64,000 nucleotides of DNA from contig NZ_QKNX01000002.1 in the NCBI RefSeq assembly GCF_005239135.1, positions 62,001 to 126,000 of the forward strand, written 5' to 3'. Positions within the stretch are counted from its first letter, which is position 1; every line of letters starts with the position of its first letter. Shown piece after piece: positions 8,121-17,301 of the stretch. A program made the position numbers and the translations under genes. Below the pieces are notes generated by a model. The model saw only the letters and a list, made by a program, of their open reading frames with translations. It was not told where the DNA came from and made no database searches. This stretch comes from Natronomonas salsuginis (GTDB taxonomy: Archaea > Halobacteriota > Halobacteria > Halobacteriales > Haloarculaceae).

Positions 8121-9031
8121 CCGAGCTCGGGGAGCGACGTCGCCATCCACGGCTCCGGGACGTCGAAGTGCTCCGGCTGGAGCAACGCTGCGAGCGTTTC
8201 GAGCGTCTCGACGACGCGCGGCCCCGGGCGATTCGTGAGGTGGTGGCCGTCCATCGCGTAGGCTCGGTTCATCCGAACCGCGCGGAGCGACGACCAGCCC
8301 TCCCGCACCGTCAGATCGGAACGGTTCTCGGCGATCTGGTCGAGTTCGAATCCGCAGGGGGCGGCGACGAGGATATCCGGATCGTCGTCGCGGATCTCCA
8401 CCCACTCCCGTGGCGTCGAGGCGTCGCCGGGGTCGGCGAGGCCGTACTCCCCGCCCGCGAGCTCGACCAGCTCGGGCACCCAGTGTCCGGCGACCATGGG
8501 TGGATCGAGCCAATCGAGGACGGCGACCGACGGCTCGATGGGGCTCTCGGCCGCCGTCGTGGCGACCCGGTCGATTCGTGCCCGAAGCTCATCGACGAGT
8601 TCTGCCGCTCGCTCTCGTCGCCCGAGCGCGTCGCCGATCGACTCGATGTCGCGCAAGATGTCCCCGACGCTGTGTGGGTCCGTCGTCACTAGTTCGCAGT
8701 TCAGCCCCAGCTCTTCGATCGCGGATTCGACGGCGACCGTGTCGACGGCGCACACCTCACAGATCCCCTGGGAGATGACGACGTCCGGAGCTGCCGCCGC
8801 CAGCGCCTCGCGATCGATCCGGTAGACGCCGCCCTCCGACGCGGATTCTTGGACCTGCGCGTCGATCTCGGCGCTGGATGCCGACGCGTCGATGCGTGAT
8901 TTGACGACCGACGGTGCGTCTCGGACCCTCGGCGGGTAATCGCACTCGTGTGAGGTCGCCACCGGCTCGACGCCGAGGGCGGCGACGATCTCGGTCGCCG
9001 AGGGCAACAGCGAAACGACGCGTGGGGGCAC
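8117..9031 (-). CDS. Cobalamin-binding, BtuF-like helical-backbone metal receptor
   Basis: A 304-aa protein beginning MPPRVVSLLPSATEIVAALG, the standard N terminus of the class III periplasmic-binding fold used by BtuF. No signal peptide, lipobox or membrane anchor is visible, so it is probably cytoplasmic or needs a partner, unlike a true ABC transport receptor. Later landmarks include ISQGICEVCAVD, VLDWLDPPMVAGHWVPELVELAGG and ILVAAPCGF. It is the first gene of a two-gene unit with the JAMM protease. Cobalamin or a related tetrapyrrole is the likely ligand by family, but no other cobalamin gene is nearby. Confidence 0.78.
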   Translation of the reverse strand: MPPRVVSLLPSATEIVAALGVEPVATSHECDYPPRVRDAPSVVKSRIDASASSAEIDAQVQESASEGGVYRIDREALAAAAPDVVISQGICEVCAVDTVAVESAIEELGLNCELVTTDPHSVGDILRDIESIGDALGRRERAAELVDELRARIDRVATTAAESPIEPSVAVLDWLDPPMVAGHWVPELVELAGGEYGLADPGDASTPREWVEIRDDDPDILVAAPCGFELDQIAENRSDLTVREGWSSLRAVRMNRAYAMDGHHLTNRPGPRVVETLETLAALLQPEHFDVPEPWMATSLPELG

Positions 9032-9103
9032 GGCTCTTTGAATCCTCCTACCCGGTGTTTGGCCGCCGGAAAAATGAATCTGCTGGCGATGTCGGGGCGC
9101 GAC

Positions 9104-10846
9104 CTACATCGACTCAGGTGCTTCGACCCCGAGGATGTCGAGCGCGTTCGCGACGGCGTGTCTGGCGGCGACCACGAGCGCCAGTCGGGCTGCTCGCGTC
9201 GCCTCGTCGTCGGCCGTGATGACCGGACACTCGCGGTAAAAGCCGTTGAACCGGTCGGCGATCTCGCGGGTGTAGGTCGCGATGCGGTGCGGTTCGTGGT
9301 CCTCGGCCGCGCTCTCGACGACGCCGGGGAAACGGGCGATCGTCCCGAGCAGGTCGCGCTCGGCGGCCGTCGAGAGCGCCGAGACGTCGAGTTTCGGCTC
9401 GATGCCGTCGGCCTCGTCGACGATCCCACAGCAGCGCGCGTGGACGTACTGGACGTACGGGGCCGATTGGGCCTCGAAGTCGAGCGCGCGATCCCACTCG
9501 AAGGTGATCGCCTTCGCGGGCTGCTTCGAGACGATGTCGTAGCGCACTGCACCGATGCCAACCTGTCTGGCGATCCGCTTGACGTCGCTCTCGTCGAGGT
9601 CGTCGTCTCTAAGCCGGTCGTCGAGGCGGGTCTCGACTTCCTCGCGGGCGCGGTCGATCGCCTCGTCGAGGAGGTCGTCGAGCTGGACGCCGGTCCCGGC
9701 GCGCGTCGACATCTTCCCCTCCGGCAGGTTGACGTACGAGTAGATGACCGTGTCGAGCCGGTCGGCGTCGTTGCCGAGATCCTCGAGCGCGACGCGGAGC
9801 TGTCGGGCCTGCAGTTTGTGGTCCTCGCCGAGGACCGTCACCGCGCGGTCGTAGTTGTCGAACTTCCACTCGTGGTGGGCGAGATCGCGGGTCGTGTACA
9901 GCGAGGTGCCGTCGGCTCGGAGGAACACGAGGTTCTTGTCGATCTCCTCGAAGGTGAGCTGCCACGCGTCCTCCTCGTAGACCGCCCGATCGTGCGCTTT
10001 CAGCCGGGCGACCACGTCGTCGGTCGAGCCGTCGCGCATGAACCGCGTCTCCTTGACGAACTCGTCGAACTCCGCGGGGAGGCGGCCGAGACACTCGCGC
10101 ATCCCGCCCAACACGGTGTCGACGACCTCGGTGACGCGCTCGTAGGTCGCTTCGTCGCCCGCCTCGAGCCCCTGGAGGATCGCCGCGATCTCGGCTTCGG
10201 CTTCCTCGACCTCGTCGGGGTCGGCGTTCTCGAGGAACTCGTTGCCCTTTCGGTAGTAGCGGACCATCCGATACTCCGCGCGATCGCGGGCCGGCTCCGG
10301 GAGCTCGGACTCGTCGAACGTCTCGTAGGCCCACGTGAAGACGGCCATCTGTCGCCCGGCGTCGTTGACGTAGTAGTGGCGCTCGACATCGTATCCGGCG
10401 TAATCGAGCAGGTTTGCGACGGCGTCGCCGACGATGGGGTTGCGCGCCCGCCCGACGTGGACCGGTCCCGTCGGGTTCGCGGAGGTGTGTTCGACGACGA
10501 CGGACGTCTCGCGCGAATCGAGCGAGCCGTAGTCGCCCGCTTGGGCCGCCTCGAGCGTCCCCTCGAAGTAGGCGTCGCTCGGGACAAAGTTGAGATACGG
10601 CCCTTGCGCGTCGACCTGGCCGATGTACGTGTGCGCATCGGCGTCCAGTTCCTCGAGCAGTTCGGCGGCGACCTGTGGCGGCGGCGCGCCGGCCTCTGAG
10701 GCGAGTCGGAAGGCGACGCTGGATGCGAAGACGGCGTCGACGTCCTCGGGCGGTTCTTCGATCCCGAGGTCCTTGGTCGGATAGCCGCGGGCGGCGAGCG
10801 CGTCGGTGAGCGCCGCCCGGACCTCCTCGCGTAGAGCGATGTACAT
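9104..10846 (-). CDS. argS: Arginyl-tRNA synthetase
   Basis: A 580-aa class I synthetase that charges tRNA-Arg. The HIGH motif is [12 protein letters not shown] (about residue 130) and the KMSKS-like motif is [12 protein letters not shown] (about 360). The N-terminal tRNA-binding domain and C-terminal anticodon-binding DALR domain are both present, with normal length. I chose ATG at 10844-10846 ([18 protein letters not shown]) because a long upstream reading frame crosses the divergent taw1 gene and its promoter. A tRNA-Arg gene lies 14 kb away. Confidence 0.96.
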   Translation of the reverse strand: MYIALREEVRAALTDALAARGYPTKDLGIEEPPEDVDAVFASSVAFRLASEAGAPPPQVAAELLEELDADAHTYIGQVDAQGPYLNFVPSDAYFEGTLEAAQAGDYGSLDSRETSVVVEHTSANPTGPVHVGRARNPIVGDAVANLLDYAGYDVERHYYVNDAGRQMAVFTWAYETFDESELPEPARDRAEYRMVRYYRKGNEFLENADPDEVEEAEAEIAAILQGLEAGDEATYERVTEVVDTVLGGMRECLGRLPAEFDEFVKETRFMRDGSTDDVVARLKAHDRAVYEEDAWQLTFEEIDKNLVFLRADGTSLYTTRDLAHHEWKFDNYDRAVTVLGEDHKLQARQLRVALEDLGNDADRLDTVIYSYVNLPEGKMSTRAGTGVQLDDLLDEAIDRAREEVETRLDDRLRDDDLDESDVKRIARQVGIGAVRYDIVSKQPAKAITFEWDRALDFEAQSAPYVQYVHARCCGIVDEADGIEPKLDVSALSTAAERDLLGTIARFPGVVESAAEDHEPHRIATYTREIADRFNGFYRECPVITADDEATRAARLALVVAARHAVANALDILGVEAPESM

Positions 10847-10963
10847 ATCTGATGGTCCTCCCGCCCGATAAAGGGGCTTTCGAAGGACGCGAGCGGGAGC
10901 GTGCGAGCGGTCGACCGCTCGCGCAACCGCGACCTTTAGGGCGCTGTGTACCAATCGACGCGT

Positions 10964-11926
10964 ATGCCCAAGCAGGTCGACGACCCCGACTACCACAGCG
11001 AAAACCACACCGCCGCCCAGACCTGCGGGTGGACCGCCAACGCGTTGCGCGGCGAGGGTCGCTGTTACAAAAATCATTTCTACGGCATCCAATCGCACCG
11101 CTGCATCCAGATGACGCCCGTGGTCAAGTGCAACGAGCGCTGCGTGTTCTGCTGGCGCGACCACGCCGGCCACGCCTACGAGCTCGGGGACGTCGAGTGG
11201 GACGATCCCGAGGCCGTCGCAGACGCGTCGATCGAACTCCAGCGGACGCTCTTGTCGGGCTTCGGCGGCAACGAGAAGGTCCCAGAACGGGCCTTCGAGG
11301 AGGCGATGAAGCCCCGTCACGTCGCGATCTCGCTGGACGGCGAACCCACGCTGTACCCGTATCTGCCGGAACTCATCGACGCCTTCCACGACCGCGGGAT
11401 CACGACCTTCCTCGTCTCCAACGGGACCCGTCCCTCGGTCCTCGAACAGTGCGATCCGACCCAGCTGTACGTGAGCGTCGACGCTGCGGATCGACAGACG
11501 TTCAAAGACGTCGTCAAACCGGTCGAGGAGAACGCTTGGGAGCGTCTGATCGAGACGCTCGACGTGCTGGCCGAGAAGGACGACACTCGAACGGTGCTTC
11601 GGACGACGCTTCTGTCCGGGCACAACATGCACCATCCCGAGTGGTTCGCCGCGATGTTCGACCGCGCCGACGCGGACTTCGTCGAACTGAAGGCGTACAT
11701 GCACGTCGGGAATTCTCGCGGTCGATTGGACCGCGACGTGATGCCCGACCACGAGGACGTCGTCGCGTTTACCGAGGCCGTCCGGGAGTTCCTCCCGACG
11801 CACCCGTTCGTCCGGGACGTCGAGGCCTCCCGCGTCGCCCTCCTCGCCCGCGACGAAGACACGATGGTCCCGGAGCTGAAGGGCGGCAGCGACTTTTGGC
11901 GGCAGGAACCGTACGCCGAGTCGTAG
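10964..11926 (+). CDS. taw1: 4-demethylwyosine synthase Taw1/TYW1, radical SAM
   Basis: A 320-aa radical-SAM enzyme that builds the tricyclic wyosine base at G37 of tRNA-Phe from N1-methylguanosine and pyruvate. The radical-SAM cluster motif CNERCVFC is clear, and two other family cysteines are present in QTCGW and GRCYK. The sequence [16 protein letters not shown] is a TYW1 hallmark. I chose ATG 10964 ([12 protein letters not shown]); an ATTA/TTTAG element lies about 25 bases upstream, and the gene is divergent from argS. It is cytosolic and probably monocistronic. Confidence 0.93.
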   Translation: MPKQVDDPDYHSENHTAAQTCGWTANALRGEGRCYKNHFYGIQSHRCIQMTPVVKCNERCVFCWRDHAGHAYELGDVEWDDPEAVADASIELQRTLLSGFGGNEKVPERAFEEAMKPRHVAISLDGEPTLYPYLPELIDAFHDRGITTFLVSNGTRPSVLEQCDPTQLYVSVDAADRQTFKDVVKPVEENAWERLIETLDVLAEKDDTRTVLRTTLLSGHNMHHPEWFAAMFDRADADFVELKAYMHVGNSRGRLDRDVMPDHEDVVAFTEAVREFLPTHPFVRDVEASRVALLARDEDTMVPELKGGSDFWRQEPYAES

Positions 11927-12041
11927 TTCGACGCGCCGTCGATTCACCGCCTTCGACACGTTTTAATCGACGACTCCCGAACTTGGAGTACGATCTCGGT
12001 TCGGCCGCTCGCCTTTCCAAATTCGTTATGCGTACCATTTT

Positions 12042-12049
12042 CGTTACGA
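12042..12049 (+). promoter_or_regulatory. Candidate RibK/RbkR operator upstream of ribK
   Basis: The 9-base palindrome TCGT-T-ACGA (12041-12049) is the right-hand part of a TTCGTTA direct repeat (12022-12028 and 12040-12046, period 18) located 30-57 bases before the ribK start. RibK proteins with this domain order are known riboflavin regulators in archaea, so an operator here is plausible, but it rests on position and symmetry only. Confidence 0.35.
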
Positions 12050-12078
12050 TTAAGAGGGCCGATACCCTACCACGACCC

Positions 12079-12780
12079 ATGGCACAGACGACGGAACGCG
12101 CCGGCTACGACGAGTTGGCGACGCTGAAACTCGTCGCGCTCGACGGCGCGCTCGACGGTCGGACTACGGTCACGTGTTCGGAACTGGCCGACCGGCTCGA
12201 CGCATCCACCCAGACGGCCTCCCGACGGCTCCAACGGCTCGAAGATACGGGCTATCTGACCCGCGAGCTGACCGGCGACGGCCAGATTCTCTCGCTCACC
12301 GACGAGGGCGAACGCGCCCTCCAACGCGAGTACGCCGATTATCGCCGGCTGTTCGAGGGCGACGCGGACGTGACGCTTCGGGGAGTCGTGACGAGCGGCA
12401 TGGGCGAGGGCAGCCACTACATCTCGCTGCCGGGGTACATGCGGCAGTTCCGCGACCGTCTCGGCTACGAGCCGTTCCCCGGGACGCTGAACGTCGAGCT
12501 ATCCGACGAGAGCGTTCGAACTCGCGCCCGCATGGACGCCCTCGACCCGATTCGAATCGATGGCTGGGCGGACGACGATCGAACCTACGGCCCCGCCTTC
12601 TGTTGGCCGGCGACGATCCAGACGGCCGACGGCACTCGCTACGACGACGCCCACGTCATCGCCCCCGAACGGACCCACCACGGCTCGGACCAACTCGAAG
12701 TGATCGCCCCCAACAAGCTCCGCGAAGCGCTCTCGACCGACGACGGCGACACCCTTCAGATCTATGTCTCAGAGCAGTAA
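12079..12780 (+). CDS. ribK: CTP-dependent riboflavin kinase with DNA-binding domain
   Basis: A 233-aa two-domain protein. Residues about 10-85 form a winged helix-turn-helix ([20 protein letters not shown]); residues about 95-230 form the archaeal riboflavin kinase barrel with [14 protein letters not shown] and FPGTLNVEL. It makes FMN using CTP and, by family (RbkR), represses riboflavin genes. I chose ATG 12079 because it opens directly before the DNA-binding domain. It overlaps ribB by 17 bases, so the pair is co-translated and regulation of itself and ribB is likely. Confidence 0.92.
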   Translation: MAQTTERAGYDELATLKLVALDGALDGRTTVTCSELADRLDASTQTASRRLQRLEDTGYLTRELTGDGQILSLTDEGERALQREYADYRRLFEGDADVTLRGVVTSGMGEGSHYISLPGYMRQFRDRLGYEPFPGTLNVELSDESVRTRARMDALDPIRIDGWADDDRTYGPAFCWPATIQTADGTRYDDAHVIAPERTHHGSDQLEVIAPNKLREALSTDDGDTLQIYVSEQ

Positions 12781-13489
12781 ACACGCGCGGGCGATCCGCG
12801 GCGTCGACGCGACCATCTCGGCGTTCGCCGCCGGCGGTCCAGTCCTGATTCACGACGCGACCGACCGCGAAGGCGAGGTCGACCTCGTCTACCCCGCCGC
12901 ACCGGTCGTGCCAGCCGACGTCGCACGGATGCGAAATGACGCGGGCGGACTCGTCTGCGTCGCCCTCTCGGATGCGATCTGTGAGGCGTGGGCGCTCCCG
13001 TTCAAGCAGGAACTGCTCGATCACCCGGCCGGAGCCGATCATGAGTTGGGCTACGACGAGCGCTCCTCGTTCTCGATCACGGTCAACCACCGCGACACGT
13101 TCACGGGCATCACCGACGAGGACCGCGCGCTCACCATCTCCGAACTCGGCGCGGCCGCCGGCCGTATCGCCCGCGAACACGTGGTCGCGGGCGACGGCGC
13201 GTCCGAGGCGATCGCCACCGACGCCGAGCGCTTCGCCGAGCAGTTCCGCGCCCCTGGACACGTCCACCTCCTCCGCGGCGCGCCCGATCTCCTCGACGAC
13301 CGCGCAGGCCACACCGAACTCGGCCTCGCGCTGGCCGAGGCGGCCGGCGTCGAGCCCGCGGTCGTCGTTTGTGAAATGTTGGACGACGAGACGGGCGGTG
13401 CGCTCACGCCCACGGCTGCGCGAGCGTACGCCGACCGACATGGCTTCCCGTACGTCGAGGGGAGCGAACTGATCGCTCGGCTCGGGTGA
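12764..13489 (+). CDS. ribB: 3,4-dihydroxy-2-butanone 4-phosphate synthase
   Basis: A 241-aa monofunctional RibB that converts ribulose 5-phosphate to the four-carbon unit of riboflavin. Landmarks are [16 protein letters not shown] near the N terminus (metal and substrate binding), [15 protein letters not shown] and GHVHLLRG near the C-terminal third. There is no GTP cyclohydrolase II domain, as usual in archaea. Its start overlaps the end of ribK, forming the riboflavin operon. Stop at 13487-13489; the next 70 bases hold the promoter of a truncated gene. Confidence 0.92.
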   Translation: MSQSSKHARAIRGVDATISAFAAGGPVLIHDATDREGEVDLVYPAAPVVPADVARMRNDAGGLVCVALSDAICEAWALPFKQELLDHPAGADHELGYDERSSFSITVNHRDTFTGITDEDRALTISELGAAAGRIAREHVVAGDGASEAIATDAERFAEQFRAPGHVHLLRGAPDLLDDRAGHTELGLALAEAAGVEPAVVVCEMLDDETGGALTPTAARAYADRHGFPYVEGSELIARLG

Positions 13490-13523
13490 GTCGCGCTTCG
13501 CAGTCACCGAGTCCGAGCACTGA

Positions 13524-13530
13524 TTTTATA
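13524..13530 (+). promoter_or_regulatory. TATA box of the truncated plus-strand gene
   Basis: TTTTATA ends 27 bases before GTG 13558, leaderless spacing. It suggests the broken gene retains its promoter. Confidence 0.45.
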
Positions 13531-13557
13531 CGGATGCTGGCGAAATAGCGGAGAGCT

Positions 13558-13716
13558 GTGGCACCCTTTTCGGCCCTCCACGCGGTTTCGACGGCGATGC
13601 TGCAAGCGCCTCCGAACGTCAACGTCGACCCCACGACCGGCGTCGCCAGCGGCACTATCAGTGCCTTCCTGACGACGCTCATCGTCGGAACGATAAGAGT
13701 AACACCGCGTCGATGA
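13558..13716 (+). pseudogene. 5' remnant of a haloarchaeal membrane protein gene
   Basis: From GTG 13558 the frame gives 52 residues containing NVNVDPTTGVASGTIS and FLTTLIVGTI, which resembles the N terminus of haloarchaeal membrane proteins that continue from such a segment into several membrane helices. The expected helices are missing: after about 13693 the reading becomes RVTPRR and stops. At exactly this point the minus-strand antiporter remnant also ends. The family name is uncertain; the truncation is well supported by the paired loss. Confidence 0.5.
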
Positions 13717-13891
13717 TCCCGAACACGGCGAACGTCTCGCCGTACTCGATGAGCCCGACGACGGATGGCCCGAGGACGAGTCCCGCCGCGATCTCCCCGA
13801 CGAGCGCCGGGACACCCGCCCGCTCGAAGGCTTCGCCGAAGACCAGCGCGACCAACAGCGTCACGCCGACCACCAGCAGTATGTCGGCCAT
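13679..13891 (-). pseudogene. 5' remnant of a CPA2-type cation:proton antiporter gene
   Basis: The frame MADILLVVGVTLLVALVFGE continues with FERAGVPALVGEIAAGLVLGP and FAVFGIIDAVLLL, unmistakably the first two membrane helices of a Kef/Nha-type antiporter (normally 380-600 aa). After VLLLS it breaks into FRR and stops, at 13679-13694. Only about 68 codons of the gene survive. The homologous intact family member in this window is at 34358-35575. Its lost 3' end faces the lost 3' end of the plus-strand remnant, as expected from one deletion across two convergent genes. Confidence 0.8.
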
Positions 13892-14016
13892 CGGCACCGA
13901 ATTCGTCACGAACCCTCCTGTTTTTTGCTCCCGAATGTGGCTGGCCTAACCTCGAAACGTCACCATCCAAACCCGTCCGTTGTCGTTCGGCCCGCTCGCA
14001 GCATTGTGCTGAGAGA

Positions 14017-14062
14017 AACGTCCTGACGGAGATTTGAACTCCGGTCCCTGGCTCCGCAAGCC
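14017..14062. repeat. attL: displaced 3' half of tRNA-Arg
   Basis: These 46 bases match 25142-25187 exactly. They cover the tRNA from the anticodon stem-loop to the discriminator base on the minus strand, then diverge (GTCTCC instead of AAGAGG). No functional tRNA can be made here because the 5' half is absent. Confidence 0.9.
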
Positions 14063-14357
14063 GTCTCCTAAAGTAGTCTCCTACTTCTAACAACAACTCT
14101 CGACTCCTCCGTATAGCGAACTTCTCCGTCTCCGTGCTGCGATTGTATGTGTTATTGGCTTATAAAGACCCGCCTCGATGGTGTGACCGACAACGTTGGT
14201 TCCATGAGTTTTGCTCCCCTGACCCAAAACCGAATGTATCCCTTGTCGAAGGTCGCGGCCACCTTCTTGGCAGAGACCAACAGCGGTCGTCGGTGTATCG
14301 AGCCAATTGAATCCCCCTGCCGGTATCGCCGCTCATCTTTTCGGGGAAGCACAGGGA
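14063..14357. other. Left end of the element, no convincing gene
   Basis: About 300 bases hold no reading frame I trust; a 66-codon minus-strand frame (14152-14352) has no recognisable family. A TATA-like CTTATAAAG lies at 14158-14166 on the plus strand without a gene in reach, so a short RNA is possible. Confidence 0.4.
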
Positions 14358-14404
14358 TTGCGGAACTTTCGCATATAAGAATACTATATGCCAGACTTCC
14401 GCAA
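14358..14404. repeat. 47-nt imperfect palindrome, copy A
   Basis: Arms TTGCGGAA (14358-14365) and TTCCGCAA (14397-14404) enclose CATATAAGAATACTATATG, itself partly symmetric. A box CCCACGTGCTTC follows at 14417-14428. It lies just after the stop of the GIY-YIG gene. The same arrangement is found at copies B and C. Confidence 0.85.
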
Positions 14405-14444
14405 AGCTACCCCTTGCCCACGTGCTTCTTCCAGAGATGAGCGG

Positions 14445-15335
14445 CTATGGAGGAATGTTCTCTGTGTGCCCAAACTGTGCGAGCGGCGCTTTCCCAACTT
14501 CGAGGTAGTACGCTCCGATGCAGTCAGTCTCGATTTCTTTGCGCTTGTGCGAGGCGTCGAGGTCACTCCGCTCGGCGTAGGCAAACAGGGCATCGCCCCC
14601 GAAGGTTTGTTCGTGGTTGTAGAGCCGTGAAGAGATGTTACTCGATTCTCCAATGTACGCCAACGTCGAATCCTGCCCCTCGTACCAGATGCGATAGACT
14701 CCTGTATCGGGTGGGTCGGCATTGAGTCGTTCTGCAAGTCGATATGGTTCGGACCATTCGAGGTGCATCCAATCTCGGGCCAGTGGTTCACGCCAGTTCT
14801 GCCAGTCAGGTGGCTGGACACCACTCGCAGAATTAGGTTCGTCCTCGCCCGATGCGAGTGGACCGCCCCTGTATGCAGGGTCGCTCTGACTGTAGGAGGA
14901 TTGTTTGTAGCCGTCGATGATGCGACCGAAGTTTGCTGTCGGGCTACAGTTTGCCTCCCGTCGATGGAGGGCGATGAGAGCCGCCTCTATTCCCTTGCGG
15001 TGTTGGTCATCCTCTGCCTTCGGGGGAGTGGTGTACGAGACGTCGAGTGCAGAGCCAACGTTATCTTGAACTGCCCACAGGCACGGAGCCGCAGTATGTG
15101 GGTCGCGGTAGGGCATCTCATCGGCATAGGCTCCTCTGGCAAGGCTCTGGATGCGCCTTCGTGTATCGCCAGACTCACCGATGTATTCGAGATGGTCTCG
15201 GTTCTCAGTCCTGTGACGGACACGGTACAGTCCCGGTTCTTTGGGCACCTCGGAGAACGAGTCTATCTCGAGAGAATTCCACTCGGACCATTCTATCTTA
15301 GATAGGAGCAAGCAGGGTGAATTGAGTTTACTCAT
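14445..15335 (-). CDS. Tandem GIY-YIG nuclease-domain protein
   Basis: A 296-aa protein with two GIY-YIG-like domains. Domain 1 (about residues 30-135) has PGLYRVRH, LEYIGESGDTRRRI, KGIEAALIALH and PTANFG; domain 2 (about 195-292) has TGVYRIWY, LAYIGESSNISSRL, KEIETDCIGAYY and APLAQFG. Each domain keeps the GxYxxx/YIG strands, an arginine and a glutamate at the catalytic spacing; domain 1 also keeps the late asparagine, which is Q in domain 2. The family includes homing, repair and restriction nucleases. Role unknown; located at the left end of the element and preceded by AT-rich DNA. It may be a dimer-like single-chain nuclease. Confidence 0.72.
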   Translation of the reverse strand: MSKLNSPCLLLSKIEWSEWNSLEIDSFSEVPKEPGLYRVRHRTENRDHLEYIGESGDTRRRIQSLARGAYADEMPYRDPHTAAPCLWAVQDNVGSALDVSYTTPPKAEDDQHRKGIEAALIALHRREANCSPTANFGRIIDGYKQSSYSQSDPAYRGGPLASGEDEPNSASGVQPPDWQNWREPLARDWMHLEWSEPYRLAERLNADPPDTGVYRIWYEGQDSTLAYIGESSNISSRLYNHEQTFGGDALFAYAERSDLDASHKRKEIETDCIGAYYLEVGKAPLAQFGHTENIPP

Positions 15336-15510
15336 TAGTACTTATTATTTTTCAAACCATTAACCTATATTATTCTGGATAACCATAGAGGATAATCAGA
15401 GTTGCTGTAGGATTTCAATAAGTGTGGTTATTGAATTTGAACCATCGAATATCCCAGACTATGTAGAGAAATGTAGTTTCTCACAATCTGTTGATTTTAT
15501 AATTAGCTAC

Positions 15511-16203
15511 TCAAAGTTTGTCAAGAAGCGATTGTTTCTTTTCTTCAAACTCTTTCTCGGTGAGTACGCCTTCGTCATGTAGCTGTTTGATATTCTTTAG
15601 CTGTTCCGTTGGGTCTGGGTCTGCAGATTCCTGTGTGATAACTTGTTGCTGTTTAGTTTCTGATATTTTCTCTCGTATGAACCGTACAGCATCTCTACAT
15701 TCGTCTTTTCCAGGTTCGTGTACTTCTATGTGATATGTCTGCCCAGGTGTTTGTAAACTTATTCGCTTATTCACTAATCCGGTATCTAAGTCAACGCTTG
15801 TAATACTATCATACGGGATAGACCGTTCATCACTTCCAAGCCACTGTGGTATTTTCACAGCAACTCTTTTGTCTGTTATTGCCGCCCGAACGTACCCTTT
15901 CGTTCCAGATTTTCTACTCCTGTCATCACCAAACAAGGATGTTCCCGCTGAGGAACCTTCAACATCTACTGTAGAGCCGCGAGTGAGATAATGAACTGTC
16001 TCATCATCATCCAAAACCGACTCTACTTTTTTTATTCTGGTATCTGTTACGTATGCTCCTCGGCCCATCCCACTTTTATCGGTGGCTTCTTTCTGACTAC
16101 TTGTATCGCTGTTTTCGACAATCTCAGACACATCTTCACCGCATTCACGGCAAAAGTTCTGTTGAGTAGAGAATCCCTCGCCGCAGTTTGGACAATGAGG
16201 CAT
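15511..16203 (-). CDS. Zinc ribbon, PH-like and SHOCT domain protein
   Basis: A 230-aa protein in AT-rich DNA. An N-terminal zinc ribbon (HCPNCGEGF, FCRECGED) is followed by a linker, a bacterial-PH-like domain (about residues 60-165: VHYLTRGSTVDVEG, AITDKRVAVKI, IPYDSITSVDLDTG) and a C-terminal SHOCT helix pair (EQLKNIKQLHDEGVLTEKEFEEKK). SHOCT and PH-like domains are common in small surface- or stress-related proteins whose function is mostly unknown. No membrane segment is seen. It is divergent from a second zinc-ribbon gene, sharing a 132-base promoter region. Confidence 0.75.
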   Translation of the reverse strand: MPHCPNCGEGFSTQQNFCRECGEDVSEIVENSDTSSQKEATDKSGMGRGAYVTDTRIKKVESVLDDDETVHYLTRGSTVDVEGSSAGTSLFGDDRSRKSGTKGYVRAAITDKRVAVKIPQWLGSDERSIPYDSITSVDLDTGLVNKRISLQTPGQTYHIEVHEPGKDECRDAVRFIREKISETKQQQVITQESADPDPTEQLKNIKQLHDEGVLTEKEFEEKKQSLLDKL

Positions 16204-16335
16204 ACTTGTCCTTGATAGATGCCCCAGATGGCATAATCTTTTGCCCTACATAACTGGGATAAGCGAATACATAATAATACGTGAAAGTACAATATATTAG
16301 CAAGATTTATATTATTTTGATATGAGGTTTAGGAC

Positions 16336-17301
16336 ATGTCATCAGAGGATACGATTTACTGTATAAATTGTGGGACAGAGATGTCGGAAGGAACAAAATT
16401 TTGTCCAGAGTGCGGTTCAACCCAAGACCAAAGTGAAATAGAAGAAACCAATGAGAGTGTTTCGGAAAGTTCAGGATTCACATCTTGGGCGCCAGGATTC
16501 AAGCCAGGTAGCACGGGTCGAAATATCTTGGTCGGAATTGCTTATTTTGTCTTTTTCTATGTTGGAATATTTGTGTTAGTATACGGGTATCTGAAGGAAA
16601 ATCCAGAATCAGGCAGCACGTTTGCTTGGGTGCTGGGTATACTCCTGATTTTAGCAGGATTTGGTGGTTTGACTGACGGAACAGCTCAGGGAATTATTGG
16701 AGGAATCATTGCCGTTTTAGTTGGGATAATTGTACTTCCGATAGTAAGAAATAAGATTGGGATTGGAAGCCCACCACCTGGCATCAAAAAAGGAAACACG
16801 GCGCGGAGAAATGCTCTGATTAGCGTTGGATACGGACTTGGCGCGATGGTAGTTGGTGGTGCAGCGTTACCCGAGTCCGAATCTTCCAGCTCACCAACTA
16901 CCGAAAATGGTGGGGGAAGTAGCAGTGATGGGGGAAGTAGCAGTGATGGGGGAAGTAGCAGTGATGGGGGAAGTAGCAGTGATGGGGGAAGTAGTGACCC
17001 TTATCCAAATGCGTATTATTATGATGAAGGAACTGGAATTGTGTTGGAGGATGATGTTAGTGCTGAAGCAGACAGTATTGGTTCATTGTACATACGAGGA
17101 ACAGCACGCAATGAAAGTGGACAAAGCTATAGTTATGTGCAAATAACGTATTCGGTGCTTGACAGCTCTGGCGCAAAGATTGCAGATGCGCTGGATAACA
17201 CCAGCGGATTGGATGAAGGACAAAGCTGGCGGTATGAGGCGTTAGCAGCATCTGCAGATAACGCCGATTCATACCAGATACAAGATATTACCGCATACTA
17301 A
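16336..17301 (+). CDS. Zinc ribbon membrane protein with FxLYD-like domain
   Basis: A 321-aa protein with an N-terminal zinc ribbon (YCINCGTEM, FCPECGST), about four hydrophobic segments between residues 60 and 185, a low-complexity linker of GGSSSD repeats and a C-terminal FxLYD-like beta domain (about 240-315: SLYIRGTARNESGQSYSYV, DSSGAKI, LDEGQSWRYEA). The C-terminal part is probably outside the cell and the ribbon inside. AT-rich codons, with ATA, AGA and TTT frequent, differ sharply from flanking genes and suggest recent acquisition. Upstream ATTTATATT (about 16305-16313) fits a leaderless promoter. Confidence 0.72.
   Translation: MSSEDTIYCINCGTEMSEGTKFCPECGSTQDQSEIEETNESVSESSGFTSWAPGFKPGSTGRNILVGIAYFVFFYVGIFVLVYGYLKENPESGSTFAWVLGILLILAGFGGLTDGTAQGIIGGIIAVLVGIIVLPIVRNKIGIGSPPPGIKKGNTARRNALISVGYGLGAMVVGGAALPESESSSSPTTENGGGSSSDGGSSSDGGSSSDGGSSSDGGSSDPYPNAYYYDEGTGIVLEDDVSAEADSIGSLYIRGTARNESGQSYSYVQITYSVLDSSGAKIADALDNTSGLDEGQSWRYEALAASADNADSYQIQDITAY
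16912..16983 (+). repeat. Four perfect 18-nt tandem repeats in coding sequence
   Basis: The unit GGGGGAAGTAGCAGTGAT occurs four times without change, plus a partial fifth, coding GGSSSD six-residue repeats. Perfect identity suggests recent slippage expansion. It serves as a flexible linker between membrane part and C-terminal domain. Confidence 0.9.

Noticed and set aside
14147-14440. 97-codon plus-strand frame at the left end of the element
   Set aside because: It runs through palindrome copy A and shows no family-like composition.
16912-16983. Possible CRISPR-like array
   Set aside because: The 18-nt units are directly adjacent without spacers and in frame with a Gly/Ser linker of a protein.
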